Of a DNA stretch of 64,000 nt, positions 34,505-43,298 are shown in pieces. The notes beneath the pieces were generated by a model, which was not told the DNA's origin, ran no database searches, and saw nothing but the letters and a program-made list of their open reading frames with translations. Positions within the stretch are counted from its first letter, which is position 1, and each line of letters starts with the position of its first letter. Source of the DNA: Acidobacteriota bacterium (lineage in GTDB: Bacteria; Acidobacteriota; JAAYUB01); the NCBI GenBank assembly GCA_018001935.1, contig JAGNHB010000014.1:20050-84049 (forward strand), written 5' to 3'. The translations under genes were made by a program, and so were the position numbers.

Positions 34505-35538
34505 CGCCCGGCCGGCACACCCGGGCCGGAACGGCGGAAAAGGGTGAAAAGGCCGCTCCGGGCGAAGGCCAGGGCGCCGAGGACGGCCAGCGGGACCGTG
34601 GCGACGAGGAAGCCGGTCCCGGCGAAACCCCCCGCGGAGGAACGGTCGACGCCGAAGAGGACCAGGGCCGAGGTGACGAGGAACTGGTGGGTCCCGACGT
34701 TTGCGGGGGTGTTGGGCATCGCCGTGCCCAGCCGGAGGACACAGAAGACCACCAGGACCGCGGGGGTCCCCAGGGGGAATCCCCAGGCCCGGATCATGGC
34801 GGCCAGGGCGGCCGTCTTGACGATGAGGATCCCGGCGGAAACGGCGAAAGCGCCCCAGAAGTTGCGCGAGAACCCGGTGGCGCGCAGGCCTTCGCCGGCG
34901 ACGAGCAGGAAGCGCCGGACCCTGCCGCGCGCCGGGAACCCGGCCGGGTGGTTTTCGGGGAGCGGGGGAGCGGGGCGGCGGCGGCTGTACAGGGCCACGA
35001 GGATCAGGAACGAGGCCCCGAGGGGGACGATCATCAACCCCAGGACGAGGGCGGCGCGGAGCAGGGCGCCGGGAAGGGGGACGAGCGTGGCGGTCACGGC
35101 GGCCAGCAGGAAGAGCCAGAACCCGTCGAGAAGCCGCTCCACGCCCACGGTGGGGAGGACCCTCGCGTAGGGGGTGCCGCGCTCGCGCGCCACCAGCCAC
35201 GGCCGCAGGAATTCGCCCGGGCGGAAGGGGAGGAACTCGTTCACGAAGAGCCCCGCGAAGATCGCCCGGGTGGCGAGGTTCACCGGGACGTGCCCGGGGC
35301 CGCCCAGGAGGAGAGCCCAGCGAAGGCCGTGCACCCGGTAGGCGAAGATGTCCAGGCCGGCGGAGACGAGCGCCCAGCCCCAGGAAACCCGGGCGAGGTC
35401 CCCGAGGATCCGCCGGCCGTCCATGTCGTGGAAGACCCACACGAGGACCCCCAGCGCCACGGCGTAGCCCGCCAGGATCCGTGCCGGGCTCGGGGAAGGG
35501 AAGGGGAGGGGGGCGAGGCCCCTTTCCGGTGACTTCAC
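34474..35538 (-). CDS. Flippase-like/LPG-synthase-type integral membrane protein
   Basis: 354 residues with about eight membrane helices. It belongs to the UPF0104/AglD_N group related to the membrane part of lysylphosphatidylglycerol synthase. Visible markers are FVNEFLPFRPGEFLRPWL, VGVERLLDGFWLFL and MPNTPANVGTHQFL, matching the family's conserved polar segments. Such proteins are predicted lipid-linked-substrate flippases; a soluble LPG-synthase domain is absent. The start is GTG at 35538, which overlaps the TGA of a 63-codon frame (GTGA). Its 3' end overlaps the kinase gene's 3' end by 31 bp. Confidence 0.8.
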   Translation of the reverse strand: MKSPERGLAPLPFPSPSPARILAGYAVALGVLVWVFHDMDGRRILGDLARVSWGWALVSAGLDIFAYRVHGLRWALLLGGPGHVPVNLATRAIFAGLFVNEFLPFRPGEFLRPWLVARERGTPYARVLPTVGVERLLDGFWLFLLAAVTATLVPLPGALLRAALVLGLMIVPLGASFLILVALYSRRRPAPPLPENHPAGFPARGRVRRFLLVAGEGLRATGFSRNFWGAFAVSAGILIVKTAALAAMIRAWGFPLGTPAVLVVFCVLRLGTAMPNTPANVGTHQFLVTSALVLFGVDRSSAGGFAGTGFLVATVPLAVLGALAFARSGLFTLFRRSGPGVPAGRQGSGETIRR

Positions 35539-35726
35539 GGGCCCCCCACCGCGGCGGGCCGGTCCGCGACGAGCCCGAGACGCAGCCCCCGGGGGTTCAC
35601 CCGGGGGAACCCCGTCCCGGTGCCCCTGGCGATCCCTCGCGGGATCGGGTAACCGGCCGGGATGGGGCCCGCGACCCTGATCCCGACGACGTTCGCGCCC
35701 ATGTCCGGACCGGCGGGATGCTGCAC
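35535..35726 (-). CDS. 63-residue Gly/Pro/Arg-rich protein of unknown function
   Basis: GTG at 35726 is preceded by GGAGGA five bases upstream and by a TATAAT promoter. The stop overlaps the GTG of the flippase-like gene. The peptide reads GANVVGIRVAGPIPAGYP then GIARGTGTGFPRVNP, with no membrane helix and no recognised motif. Position and signals suggest a real first gene of this operon or a regulatory leader. Composition alone would not convince. Confidence 0.45.
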   Translation of the reverse strand: MQHPAGPDMGANVVGIRVAGPIPAGYPIPRGIARGTGTGFPRVNPRGLRLGLVADRPAAVGGP

Positions 35727-35754
35727 TGCCGTCCTCCTTCCTCCGAGGGAGGGG

Positions 35755-35783
35755 ATTATAACGCAAAAGGCCGATTCTGGAAA
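35755..35783 (-). promoter_or_regulatory. Promoter for the small ORF/flippase-like operon
   Basis: On the minus strand TTTCCA (35783-35778) and a perfect TATAAT (35760-35755) are 17 bp apart. It is back to back with the promoter for the oligopeptide-binding lipoprotein. Confidence 0.6.
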
Positions 35784-35800
35784 TCGAGCGGAATTAAATG

Positions 35801-35829
35801 TTGATGAGAGAACATTTCGTGTGTTATAA
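35801..35829 (+). promoter_or_regulatory. Promoter for the family 5 binding lipoprotein
   Basis: TTGATG at 35801-35806 and TTATAA at 35824-35829, 17 bp apart, 30 bp before the ATG at 35860. Confidence 0.6.
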
Positions 35830-35859
35830 GTTGGGTGATCTTGGGTCAACGAGGCGTTT

Positions 35860-37623
35860 ATGGAAAAGGCATTCCGGATCGTTCGAGTGGTTGTCCTGGG
35901 CATGATGGCTCTCGGCCTCACGGCGTGCGAGAAGCTGCTGGAACCGAAGACGGAGATCAAGGTCCCCGAGTACAAGATTTCGGATTGCGCTCCGGGCGTC
36001 GCTACCGACAAGTTGCGGCTCGGGATTCCCTCCGCGCCGCTGACGCTGAACCCCGTCCTGGCGAGGGATCGCGTTTCCCGGTTCCTGGCGGGCCAGTTGA
36101 CGGCGACCCTGTACCGGTTCAACCCCGTCACCCTGGACTTCGAGCCGCACCTGGCCACCCGGTTCAACCGGGAGCCCGACGGCAAGACCTTCACCATCCA
36201 CCTTCGCCCCAACCTCACCTTCAGCGACGGGAGAACGCCTTTCACGGCGGAAGACGTGCTCGCCACCCTGAAGTACATCACGAACACCAAGATCTCTTCC
36301 TCCCTGACGGCCTACCTCTCCTACTACAAGGGCCGGCTGGAGTTCAGCAAGATCGACGACTACACCATCCTGTGCAAGGCTCCCGAGAGCATGATCGCCT
36401 TCGAACCGGTCCTGGCCAGGATTCCCGTGCTCTGCGAGCGGCAGATCCGGGAGGCCGAGAACGCGCCCGAGTCCCTGCTCTCCCTGCAGACGGTCAAGCC
36501 GGACACCTTCCTCGGTCTCGGCCCTTTCGTGCTGAAGCAGCTCGAAGCCGAGAAAATTGTCCTGGGCCGTAACCCCCACTACTGGGTCCAGGACGTGGTC
36601 GGGCGCAAGCTCCCCTACACCGAGGAGCTGCAGTTCACGGTGACCCCGAACTCCGCGGAGATGGAAAGCGCCCTCGAGACCGAATCGATCGACATCGTGG
36701 ACAACATGGACCCCGTCAAGTGGGCCCAGCTCAAGAAAGTGGGCGAGTTCGCCATGTTCCCGTCCAGCGAGGCGGAAGCGACCCCCTCCTGCCTGCAGTA
36801 CCTCCTGTGGTTCAACCAGAGTGTCAAGGAGTCCGGCGACAGCGAGGAGCGCATGATCCACTCGTCCTGGCTGAAGCAGCCGGCGTTCCGGACCGCCTTC
36901 TTCATCGCCCTCAACCGGGCGGAATCTCTCGGTGAGGCCAAGGGCAAGGTCGAGATCTCGAACTGGTTCCTGCCGGACTGCTACGCGGATTACAACGATC
37001 CTGCCCCCCGGCCCGAACCCAACCCGGCCGAGGCCCGGCGGGTGTTGACGGACAAGACCATCTTCCGCTTGACCGGCGCGGAGGGGAGTTACAAACTGGA
37101 GGATTCGGAGGGCAACGCCGTCGCCATCAAGCTGGCCGTCGTCCAGGGGGACCTCACGGCCAAGACCCTCGGGACGGAACTTGTGAAAACCTTCAAATCC
37201 CTTGGGATCGGCGCCACCGTGATGGAACTGTCCTTCGCGGAGCTGATGCAGAAGTTCGCCACCGCAGACTATGACGTCGTCCTCCTCCCGGTGGACACCA
37301 TCGCGCACCCCTACTTTCTCCGCGAAGTGTTCTCCTCCATGTCTTACGGCCGCCCGTACGCCCCCGAGGCGAACGCCCAGCCGGACCCCGTCCAGAAAGC
37401 CCTGAACGATGCCCTTGACAGGCTTTATCAGTCTCCGGGTTACGATGTGCGCTGTGCAGCCGCCCGCGATGCCCAAGCCCTGGCACTCAAGGGAGGGTTC
37501 GCCGTTTCGCTGGTGCGCCCCCGGACCTTCTTCGGCGCCCAGAAGACCCTTCAGAACCTTCGTTCGGGTCCCGCGGTCACCACCCTATTGTGGAACCTGG
37601 AAGAGATCTTCAAGAAAAAGTGA
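35860..37623 (+). CDS. Oligopeptide/dipeptide-type extracellular solute-binding lipoprotein (SBP family 5)
   Basis: 587 residues. The signal peptide ends in the lipobox GLTAC, so the protein is anchored to a membrane. The SBP_bac_5 fold is visible: LRLGIPSAPLTLNPVL, LATRFNREPDGKTFTIHLR, FSDGRTPFTAEDVLATL, and GRNPHYW. These proteins deliver peptides, nickel or sugars to ABC permeases, but no permease or ATPase gene is nearby. It sits directly before lepB with one base between, so it may be part of an export or maturation operon. Specificity is unknown. Confidence 0.88.
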   Translation: MEKAFRIVRVVVLGMMALGLTACEKLLEPKTEIKVPEYKISDCAPGVATDKLRLGIPSAPLTLNPVLARDRVSRFLAGQLTATLYRFNPVTLDFEPHLATRFNREPDGKTFTIHLRPNLTFSDGRTPFTAEDVLATLKYITNTKISSSLTAYLSYYKGRLEFSKIDDYTILCKAPESMIAFEPVLARIPVLCERQIREAENAPESLLSLQTVKPDTFLGLGPFVLKQLEAEKIVLGRNPHYWVQDVVGRKLPYTEELQFTVTPNSAEMESALETESIDIVDNMDPVKWAQLKKVGEFAMFPSSEAEATPSCLQYLLWFNQSVKESGDSEERMIHSSWLKQPAFRTAFFIALNRAESLGEAKGKVEISNWFLPDCYADYNDPAPRPEPNPAEARRVLTDKTIFRLTGAEGSYKLEDSEGNAVAIKLAVVQGDLTAKTLGTELVKTFKSLGIGATVMELSFAELMQKFATADYDVVLLPVDTIAHPYFLREVFSSMSYGRPYAPEANAQPDPVQKALNDALDRLYQSPGYDVRCAAARDAQALALKGGFAVSLVRPRTFFGAQKTLQNLRSGPAVTTLLWNLEEIFKKK

Positions 37624-37624
37624 C

Positions 37625-38218
37625 ATGACCGACCCGATTCCGGGCGGGGCTCCGCCTGCCGCCCCCAACCGCTCGAAAAGGCCGCTGCGTTTCGCTCTGC
37701 GGTGCATCCGTGACCTGGTCATCGCGGCGGCCCTTGTGCACCTCGTCACTGCCTTCTTCCTCCAGCCGGTACGGGTGGAGGGCGACAGCATGCAGCCCGG
37801 GATCCGTGACGCGGAGCGGATCTTCATCAACAAGTTCTCCTACCGCTTCGGCGACGTCCACCGGGGGGACGTCGTGGTCTTCACGCCGCCGTCTGACGCG
37901 GGGAAGACCTGCATCAAGCGCGTCGTCGGGCTTCCCGGGGAAACCATCCGCATCTCGGACGGGGCGGTCTTCATCGACGGGAAACGTCTCCACGAGCCCT
38001 ACATCGTTCCCGCTACCCGCTCCGAAGGCGATATCGACGGTTTCACGATCCCGGGCGGAAACTACTTCGTCCTGGGCGACCACCGGGACTTCAGCAACGA
38101 CAGCCGGAACTGGGGCCCGATCCCGGGGGACCAGATCCTCGGGAAGGCCGTTCTCCGCTACTGGCCGCCGTCGGCCTTCGGCCTCATCGGCGGGGCCGCC
38201 GCCCCGAAGTCCCCGTGA
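37625..38218 (+). CDS. lepB: Signal peptidase I
   Basis: Removes signal peptides from exported proteins. 197 residues with one N-terminal membrane anchor (LVIAAALVHLVTAFF). Box B is VEGDSMQPGI with nucleophile Ser55. Box D is CIKRVVGLPGE with general base Lys98. Box E is GDHRDFSNDSRNWGPI. It lacks the large insert of enterobacterial LepB. The ATG at 37625 is one base after the stop of the binding-lipoprotein gene, and its stop touches the next ATG (TGATG). Confidence 0.96.
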   Translation: MTDPIPGGAPPAAPNRSKRPLRFALRCIRDLVIAAALVHLVTAFFLQPVRVEGDSMQPGIRDAERIFINKFSYRFGDVHRGDVVVFTPPSDAGKTCIKRVVGLPGETIRISDGAVFIDGKRLHEPYIVPATRSEGDIDGFTIPGGNYFVLGDHRDFSNDSRNWGPIPGDQILGKAVLRYWPPSAFGLIGGAAAPKSP

Positions 38219-38781
38219 TGGAATGCTTCTTCGAATCCGCGGCCGGGTGGCGGGACTGGCTGGAGAAGCACCACGCGTCGGAACGAGTGGTCTGGCTGAT
38301 TTTCTACAAGGCCCACACCGGACGGGTCTCCCTCCGCTATGAAGAGGCCCTGGACGAGGCCCTTTGTTACGGTTGGATCGACAGCATCATCAAGCGGATT
38401 GATGACGAACGCTACTGTCAGAAGTTCACGCCGCGGACGAACACCCTCCGGTGGTCCGATGCCAACGTTGTCCGGATGCGCCGACTGATCGCCGAGGGCC
38501 GCATGACCGACATCGGGCTCTCCAAGGTGGGAGACCCGTCCATCCTGGAGCAGGACCCGCCCCCGCGCGCCGATGTCCCCGCTGACGATCCCCCCGATTT
38601 CATCCGGGAAGCCTTCGAGGCCGAACCGGCGGCGGGCACCGCCTTTGGGGCGCTCACCCCGGGCCGTCGTCGCCTTTACCTGCGCTGGGTCCTGGACGCC
38701 AGGCGCGACGAAACCCGCCGCAAGCGCCTCCAGGAACTCATCGGCCTGCTGAAGGAAGGGAAACCGCTGTCGATGAAGTGA
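38218..38781 (+). CDS. YdeI/OmpD-associated (OmdA) family protein
   Basis: 187 residues. The family pattern is clear: WLEKHHASERVVWLIFYK, YEEALDEALCYGWIDS, RYCQKFTPRTNTLRWS and a basic C-terminal KRLQELIGLLKEGKP. It is a presumed cytoplasmic protein of unknown biochemical role; relatives have been linked to cationic peptide resistance. The ATG shares one base with the lepB stop, so the gene is the last of the lipoprotein/lepB group. Confidence 0.85.
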   Translation: MECFFESAAGWRDWLEKHHASERVVWLIFYKAHTGRVSLRYEEALDEALCYGWIDSIIKRIDDERYCQKFTPRTNTLRWSDANVVRMRRLIAEGRMTDIGLSKVGDPSILEQDPPPRADVPADDPPDFIREAFEAEPAAGTAFGALTPGRRRLYLRWVLDARRDETRRKRLQELIGLLKEGKPLSMK

Positions 38782-38798
38782 TCCCTGTCAAGATGTCC

Positions 38799-39272
38799 TC
38801 AGCGGGGAGCCGGCGGGTTGAGGACGAAGAACCGGCCCAGGTCTCCAAGTTGGCATCCGAGGGAATAGAGGGCGAGGGAGAAGGCGACGTTTTCCGCCGG
38901 GAGGGTGCAGGCGGGGTCGGAACAGAGGATCATCCTCTGATTGATGTAATAGCTTTTTCGGGCGAAGTGTTCGGTGTACCCCTTGGCCTGGAGAGTGAAT
39001 ACACCGTGGCCGACCCGGGAGGAGAAGAAGTAACCGTCGATACTCTGGGGGGGATCAGTCAGGAAGCGCGGATGCAGATAGTTGTGTCGGGCCAGTTCCT
39101 GAAGCGTTGCGAAGTTCCCGAACTTGTCGGCGAATGCTCTTTCGGTGGAAGCAAAGTTCTTCATTAATTCACTTGTCGGTGTATGCCGTGACCCTTTCGT
39201 GGACGTCGAGCAATATATGCAGAGAAGGCAGAAGGCCAGCGAGCAGATGATCCTGATTCTAAAGGCATTCAT
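38799..39272 (-). CDS. Small exported protein of unknown function
   Basis: 157 residues. An N-terminal hydrophobic segment (IICSLAFCLLCIYC) ends at a Cys, but the lipobox is weak. The exported part has ERAFADKFGNFATLQELAR and YFFSSRVGHGVFTLQAKGY, a layout seen in pilin-like or competence-like small proteins. There is no prepilin cleavage motif, and I do not assign a family. CAGGAG lies eight bases before the ATG. It stands alone, convergent with the YdeI-like gene. Confidence 0.75.
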   Translation of the reverse strand: MNAFRIRIICSLAFCLLCIYCSTSTKGSRHTPTSELMKNFASTERAFADKFGNFATLQELARHNYLHPRFLTDPPQSIDGYFFSSRVGHGVFTLQAKGYTEHFARKSYYINQRMILCSDPACTLPAENVAFSLALYSLGCQLGDLGRFFVLNPPAPR

Positions 39273-39330
39273 GGAAAACTCCTGACCGGGATCCTCTATC
39301 TCTTACGGTCCCAAGGGTGGAGGGGTTTCA

Positions 39331-39668
39331 TCAGACCGATCAGACCGATCGGACGGATCCGACGGATTCGTCGCCCAGGCCTCCCGGCAGCTTCCTGGAA
39401 AGCCGTGAATGACCGGTGATGGCAAGAACGAAAGGCGGTCGGGTCTCAGTCTCGGTTACGATCCCGACGGCGATACCGATCCCGATATCCCCGGCCTTCC
39501 GGCTCCTGACTCCTGACTTCTGACTCCTGGCTACTGATTCCGACCTTCAGCCTGACAGCCTTCAGCCTATCGACCTTTCGACTGCGACTGCGATACCGAT
39601 TCCGATTCCGACCCCGATGGGAATCCCTCCGAACCTACAGCCTAACAGCCTTCAGCCTAACAGCCTAC
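39331..39668. repeat. Mixed word-repeat spacer before the metG 3' end
   Basis: These 340 bp contain four families of short repeated words and no credible gene. GATCAGACCGATCGGACGG is at 39331-39369. CGATACCGATCCCGATAT is at 39456-39490 and again at 39582-39619. CCTGACTCCTGACTTCTGAC is at 39503-39533. CAGCCTAACAGCCTTCAGCC-type words are at 39545-39570 and 39634-39666, the last running into the metG stop codon. The same words recur around lexA and dinB. Confidence 0.8.
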
Positions 39669-41749
39669 TTTATCCCCCCGTCCACCCCGCGATCGACAAC
39701 CACGGGGGCATCACCCGCCAGGAGCAGGAGGTCGCCGTAGAGGGGCTTGCCGCCTTCCGAGCGCAGGGTTACCTTCTGGAAGTCGGTGATCTCGATCTGG
39801 GGCGTCCCGTCGAAGGGGACCCCCTTCGGGCGGACCGGGGTTCCCGGGAGGGCCTCCGTGGTCAGCACGCCCAGGGCGGTCTCGCTGGAGGCGGCCAGGA
39901 GCATCCCCTGGCTCTCCATGCCGCGGAGCTTGGCGGGCTTGAGGTTGGCCACCACCACGATGTGCTTGCCGAGGAGTTCCCCATCGGTGTAGAACGTGCG
40001 AATCCCGGCGCAGAGCTGGCGTTTCCCCGTGCCGAGGTCCACCTGCATGACCACCAGCTTGTCCGCCTTGGGGTGGGAGCCCACCTCCACGATCTTCCCC
40101 ACGCGAAGGTCCACGGCGGCGAAGGGGTCGGCCTTGACGAGTTCCACGCTCTCCAGGCGGGGGATCAGGGGCGCCGGGGACCCGATCTCGTGGCCGAGCA
40201 GGTCGAAGCGGGCGTCGGCAAAGACCTGGTGAGGCAGGCCCAGCTGGCGCTCCAGTTCGGTGCAGAGAACGGGGACCACCGGTTTGAAGAGGATCCCGAG
40301 GATCCGGACCAGGTTGACGGTGAAGGAGACCACCCGGTGGGCTTCGGCACGGTCGGTCTTGAGAAGGGCCCAGGGGGCCTTCGCCTGGAAGTAGCGGTTC
40401 CCGAGGTCCCCGATCTCCAGGATCTCCCGGACGGCGAGGCGGAAGTCCGTCTTCCGGTAGGCCGCTTTCACGCGCTCGACCCGCTCCAGGACGTCCTTTT
40501 GCAGGTCCGGTTCCCCGGGGTCGCCTTCCGCGGTGCGCCCGTCGAAGTTCTTCTGAAGGAAGGTGAGGGTGCGGTTGGCGAAGTTGGCGAAGTTACCGAT
40601 CAACTCCGCGTTGACCTTCTTCCGGAAATCCTCCAGGTCCAGGTCGATGTCGGCCAGCTTGGGCGACAGGTTGGCGGCGTAGTAGTAGCGCAAAAACGCC
40701 GGGTCGAGCTTCTCCAGGTAGTCGCGGGCCGTGAGGTAGGTCCCCCGGCTCTTGGACATCTTCTCGCCGTTGACGGTGAGGAACCCGTGGACGTGGATGT
40801 TCTCGGGGACGTTGAAGCCGGCCCCCATGAGCATGGCGGGCCAGAAGAGGAAGTGGAAGTAGATGATGTCCTTGCCGATGAAGTGGATGACGCGGGCCCG
40901 GTCGCCGACCCAGTACGACTCCCAGTCGCGCCCGGTGCGCAGGCAGAGGTTGCGGCAGGAGGCGATGTAGCCGATGGGGGCGTCGAGCCAGACGTAGTAG
41001 TACTTGTCGGTCTCGCCCAGGATGGGGAAGCCGAAGTAGGGGGCGTCCCGGGAGATGTCCCAGTCCTTGAGCCCCTCGTCCACCCAGTGGAGGATGTAGT
41101 TGCGGATCTCGGGCTGGAGGTTCTCGTTCCCCGTCAGCCAGGCCCGGAGGCGGTCGGCGTAGTTGGCCAGCTTGAAGAAGAAGTGGCGGGACGTCCTGTG
41201 CCCCGGGGGGGTCCCGCAGATGACGCAGGAGGGGGACACCAGGTCGGTGGGGTTGTAGGTGGCGTTGCACCGTTCGCAGTTGTCGCCGTACTGGTCGGGC
41301 GCGCCGCAGCGCGGGCAGGTGCCCTTCACGAAGCGGTCGGGGAGGAAGCGGTTGCAGCGGGCGCAGTGGGTGAGGTCCACTTCCTTGGTGTAGATGTCGC
41401 CGTTGTCCCGGAGCCGGGAGTAGATGAGGTCGGCGCACTCCTTGTTCTCGGGGCTGTTGGTGCTGTAGAAGTTGTCGAAGCGGATCTGGAACTCGGCGAA
41501 ATCCTTCCGGTGTTCGTGCCACACCTTCTCGACGAGGGCCTCGGGGGTCACGCCCAGCTTCGCGGCGTTCACCTCGATGGGCGTGCCGTGGGTGTCGTCG
41601 GCGCAGCAGTAGACGACGTCCTCGCCCATGAGGCGCAGGGCGCGCACGTAGACGTCGGTCTGGATGTACTCCACCAGGTGGCCCAGGTGGATCGGCCCGT
41701 TGGCGTAGGGCAGGGCGCTGGTGACGATGATGGGCTTGGGATTATCCAT
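39665..41749 (-). CDS. metG: Methionyl-tRNA synthetase with C-terminal tRNA-binding domain
   Basis: Charges tRNA-Met. 694 residues. The class I HIGH motif is HLGH (21-24) and KMSKS is in NGEKMSKSRG. A zinc knuckle region has two CxxC pairs (CARC, CPRC, then CERC and CVIC), as in the four-Cys double-knuckle form. The C-terminal 110 residues are an EMAP/Trbp111-like domain (VDLRVGKIVEVGSHPKADKL), as in many bacterial enzymes. GAGG precedes ATG 41749; an upstream GTG at 41764 is less likely. A promoter lies just upstream. Confidence 0.98.
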   Translation of the reverse strand: MDNPKPIIVTSALPYANGPIHLGHLVEYIQTDVYVRALRLMGEDVVYCCADDTHGTPIEVNAAKLGVTPEALVEKVWHEHRKDFAEFQIRFDNFYSTNSPENKECADLIYSRLRDNGDIYTKEVDLTHCARCNRFLPDRFVKGTCPRCGAPDQYGDNCERCNATYNPTDLVSPSCVICGTPPGHRTSRHFFFKLANYADRLRAWLTGNENLQPEIRNYILHWVDEGLKDWDISRDAPYFGFPILGETDKYYYVWLDAPIGYIASCRNLCLRTGRDWESYWVGDRARVIHFIGKDIIYFHFLFWPAMLMGAGFNVPENIHVHGFLTVNGEKMSKSRGTYLTARDYLEKLDPAFLRYYYAANLSPKLADIDLDLEDFRKKVNAELIGNFANFANRTLTFLQKNFDGRTAEGDPGEPDLQKDVLERVERVKAAYRKTDFRLAVREILEIGDLGNRYFQAKAPWALLKTDRAEAHRVVSFTVNLVRILGILFKPVVPVLCTELERQLGLPHQVFADARFDLLGHEIGSPAPLIPRLESVELVKADPFAAVDLRVGKIVEVGSHPKADKLVVMQVDLGTGKRQLCAGIRTFYTDGELLGKHIVVVANLKPAKLRGMESQGMLLAASSETALGVLTTEALPGTPVRPKGVPFDGTPQIEITDFQKVTLRSEGGKPLYGDLLLLAGDAPVVVDRGVDGGIK

Positions 41750-41781
41750 GACGTGAACCTCCACGAAGTCGCAAACCGTTC

Positions 41782-41810
41782 CTTATAGCAGGAAAAGCCC
41801 GCCGTTTCAA
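41782..41810 (-). promoter_or_regulatory. Promoter for metG
   Basis: On the minus strand TTGAAA (41810-41805) and TATAAG (41787-41782) are spaced by 17 bp, about 35 bp before the metG ATG. Confidence 0.7.
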
Positions 41811-41842
41811 CGCCCGAAGTCGTTTCGATACGCCTATAAATA

Positions 41843-41968
41843 CACGAAGGGAATTCGGCCCGCGAATAACGCCAATCGACGCGAGTATATAAAACGAATA
41901 ATATCTTTTGATTACTCGATTCCAGTTCGCGTTCGTTCGCGTGATTCGCGGGCAAATATCCCTTCGTG
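41843..41968. repeat. 126-bp AT-rich inverted-repeat element
   Basis: CACGAAGGGA (41843-41852) pairs with TCCCTTCGTG (41959-41968). CCCGCGAAT (41859-41867) pairs with ATTCGCGGG (41944-41952). The centre contains ACGCGAG, AACGAATAATAT and TTCGCGTTCGTTCGCG, rich in CGCG words. It fills the space between metG and the glycosyltransferase and is much more AT-rich than its neighbours. It could be a MITE-like element or a transcript end. No transposase is present. Confidence 0.75.
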
Positions 41969-41984
41969 GTGTTTCGCGGGGTGA

Positions 41985-43088
41985 TCAGTTCCGTTCGAGG
42001 GCGCGGAGGTAGAAGTCCCGGTAGGCGGAGGCCATGCGGTGGAGCCCGAAGTCCCGCTCCGCCCGGGCGCGGCCGGCCCGGCCCAGGGCGGCCCGGCGCT
42101 CCGCATCCTCGAGGAGCGCGTCCAGGGCCGACGCCAGGGCGCGTGCGTCGCCGACGGGAACCAGGATCCCCGTCTCCCCGTCCGCCACGAGGTCCAGGAC
42201 GCCCCCCGCCCGGGTGGCGGCCACGGGAAGCCCCGCCGCCATGGCCTCCATGACGGAGAGGCCCTGCCCCTCGCTGTCGGAGGACGACACGTAGAGGTCG
42301 GCGGCCCGGAGCAGGGCGGGGAGGTCCTCCCGGTAGCCCTCGAAGACGACCCGCGGAAGGTCCCGATCCCGGACGAGCGCCCGGAGCGACCCCTCCAGCG
42401 GGCCTTCCCCCGCCAGACGAAGACGGGCCGAGGGGTGGCGGGGCGCCACGGCCGCCCAGGCCTCGAGGAGGAGGCGGTGGTTCTTCTCCGCCGAGAAGTG
42501 ACCGGCGCTCACCACCGCGAGTTCGGCGGGGGCGATCCCCAGGGACGAACGGTGAGTGTCCCGGTCTTCTGGCAGGGGGAAGAGCTTGATGCCGTTGGGG
42601 ATAACGTCCACCCGGGCCGGTCGCACGCCGCCCCGGACGAGGGTGTCCCGCACGAAAGCGGAGACGGCGGCGAAGCGGCGGACCGCCCGGTACTTCCACC
42701 GGGAGAGGCGCTTGACGGGGAAGGCCACGTGCCGGGTCACCGCCAGGGGGATGCCGGTCCGGACGAGGGCCGGCAGGGCCAGGGCGTGGGCGTGGGAGGT
42801 GTGGGCGTGAACGAGGTCGAAACCTCCCGAAACGGCCAGGCGGCGCAGGCGGCGAAGGGCAGCAAGGTCGAGAGGACCCCGGGCGTCCAGGGGCTCGACC
42901 GCCTTCCCCGCGGCCTCGAGCCTTTGGGCCAGCGGGGACCCCGGCGGGCAGGTGGTGACGGCGTCCACGCCGCCGGGCAACTCCGACACCAGGGAGGCCA
43001 GCATCCGCTCACCGCCGCGCCACCCCCGCTCGGTGCTCACCATGAGCACGCGGAGGTCCCGGCCGGGTTTGGTGTCGTGAGGGAGCAT
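41985..43088 (-). CDS. Family 4 glycosyltransferase
   Basis: 367 residues, GT-B fold, retaining GT4. The N-domain has GGERMLASLV and VHAHTSHAHALALPALV. The C-domain has SAGHFSAEKNHRLLLEAW, LAGEGPLEG, FEGYREDLPALLRAADLYVSSS and the nucleotide-sugar binding EGQGLSVMEAMAAGLPV. It is a cytoplasmic or membrane-associated sugar transferase, probably for lipopolysaccharide or another surface glycan. Its ATG follows the hicA stop with no gap (TGAATG), so it is coupled to the toxin-antitoxin pair. Confidence 0.88.
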   Translation of the reverse strand: MLPHDTKPGRDLRVLMVSTERGWRGGERMLASLVSELPGGVDAVTTCPPGSPLAQRLEAAGKAVEPLDARGPLDLAALRRLRRLAVSGGFDLVHAHTSHAHALALPALVRTGIPLAVTRHVAFPVKRLSRWKYRAVRRFAAVSAFVRDTLVRGGVRPARVDVIPNGIKLFPLPEDRDTHRSSLGIAPAELAVVSAGHFSAEKNHRLLLEAWAAVAPRHPSARLRLAGEGPLEGSLRALVRDRDLPRVVFEGYREDLPALLRAADLYVSSSDSEGQGLSVMEAMAAGLPVAATRAGGVLDLVADGETGILVPVGDARALASALDALLEDAERRAALGRAGRARAERDFGLHRMASAYRDFYLRALERN

Positions 43089-43298
43089 TCAGGCGTCCTC
43101 GAACTCTTTCCGGGAGATGTGCAGTTCCTTCAGAATTCGAGAAATCAGGCTCGGCCCGATGTCCCGTGTGCTGTGATACGGAATCGGGACCTGTCTGCCC
43201 GTTTTCGGATTTCGCCAGATCTCGTGGCTGCCCGCACCATATCGTGTTAAATGACAGCCAAGCCGAAGAGGTTTTTTTTGGAGCTCGGAGTACTTCAT
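43089..43298 (-). CDS. hicA: HicA-type mRNA interferase toxin
   Basis: 69 residues, double-stranded RNA-binding-like fold. The family's catalytic His is in GSHEIWRNP, and the C-terminus has HISRKEFEDA. The N-terminal LQKKPLRLGCHLTRYGAG is also characteristic. It cleaves mRNA when free of HicB. The ATG overlaps the hicB stop (ATGA), and the stop abuts the glycosyltransferase ATG. The order is antitoxin then toxin, the less common arrangement for HicAB but well known. Confidence 0.9.
   Translation of the reverse strand: MKYSELQKKPLRLGCHLTRYGAGSHEIWRNPKTGRQVPIPYHSTRDIGPSLISRILKELHISRKEFEDA

Noticed and set aside
32231-35440. Long minus-strand frame of over 1000 codons
   Set aside because: It runs opposite the NTPase-kinase gene, which has complete catalytic motifs; the minus frame has none.
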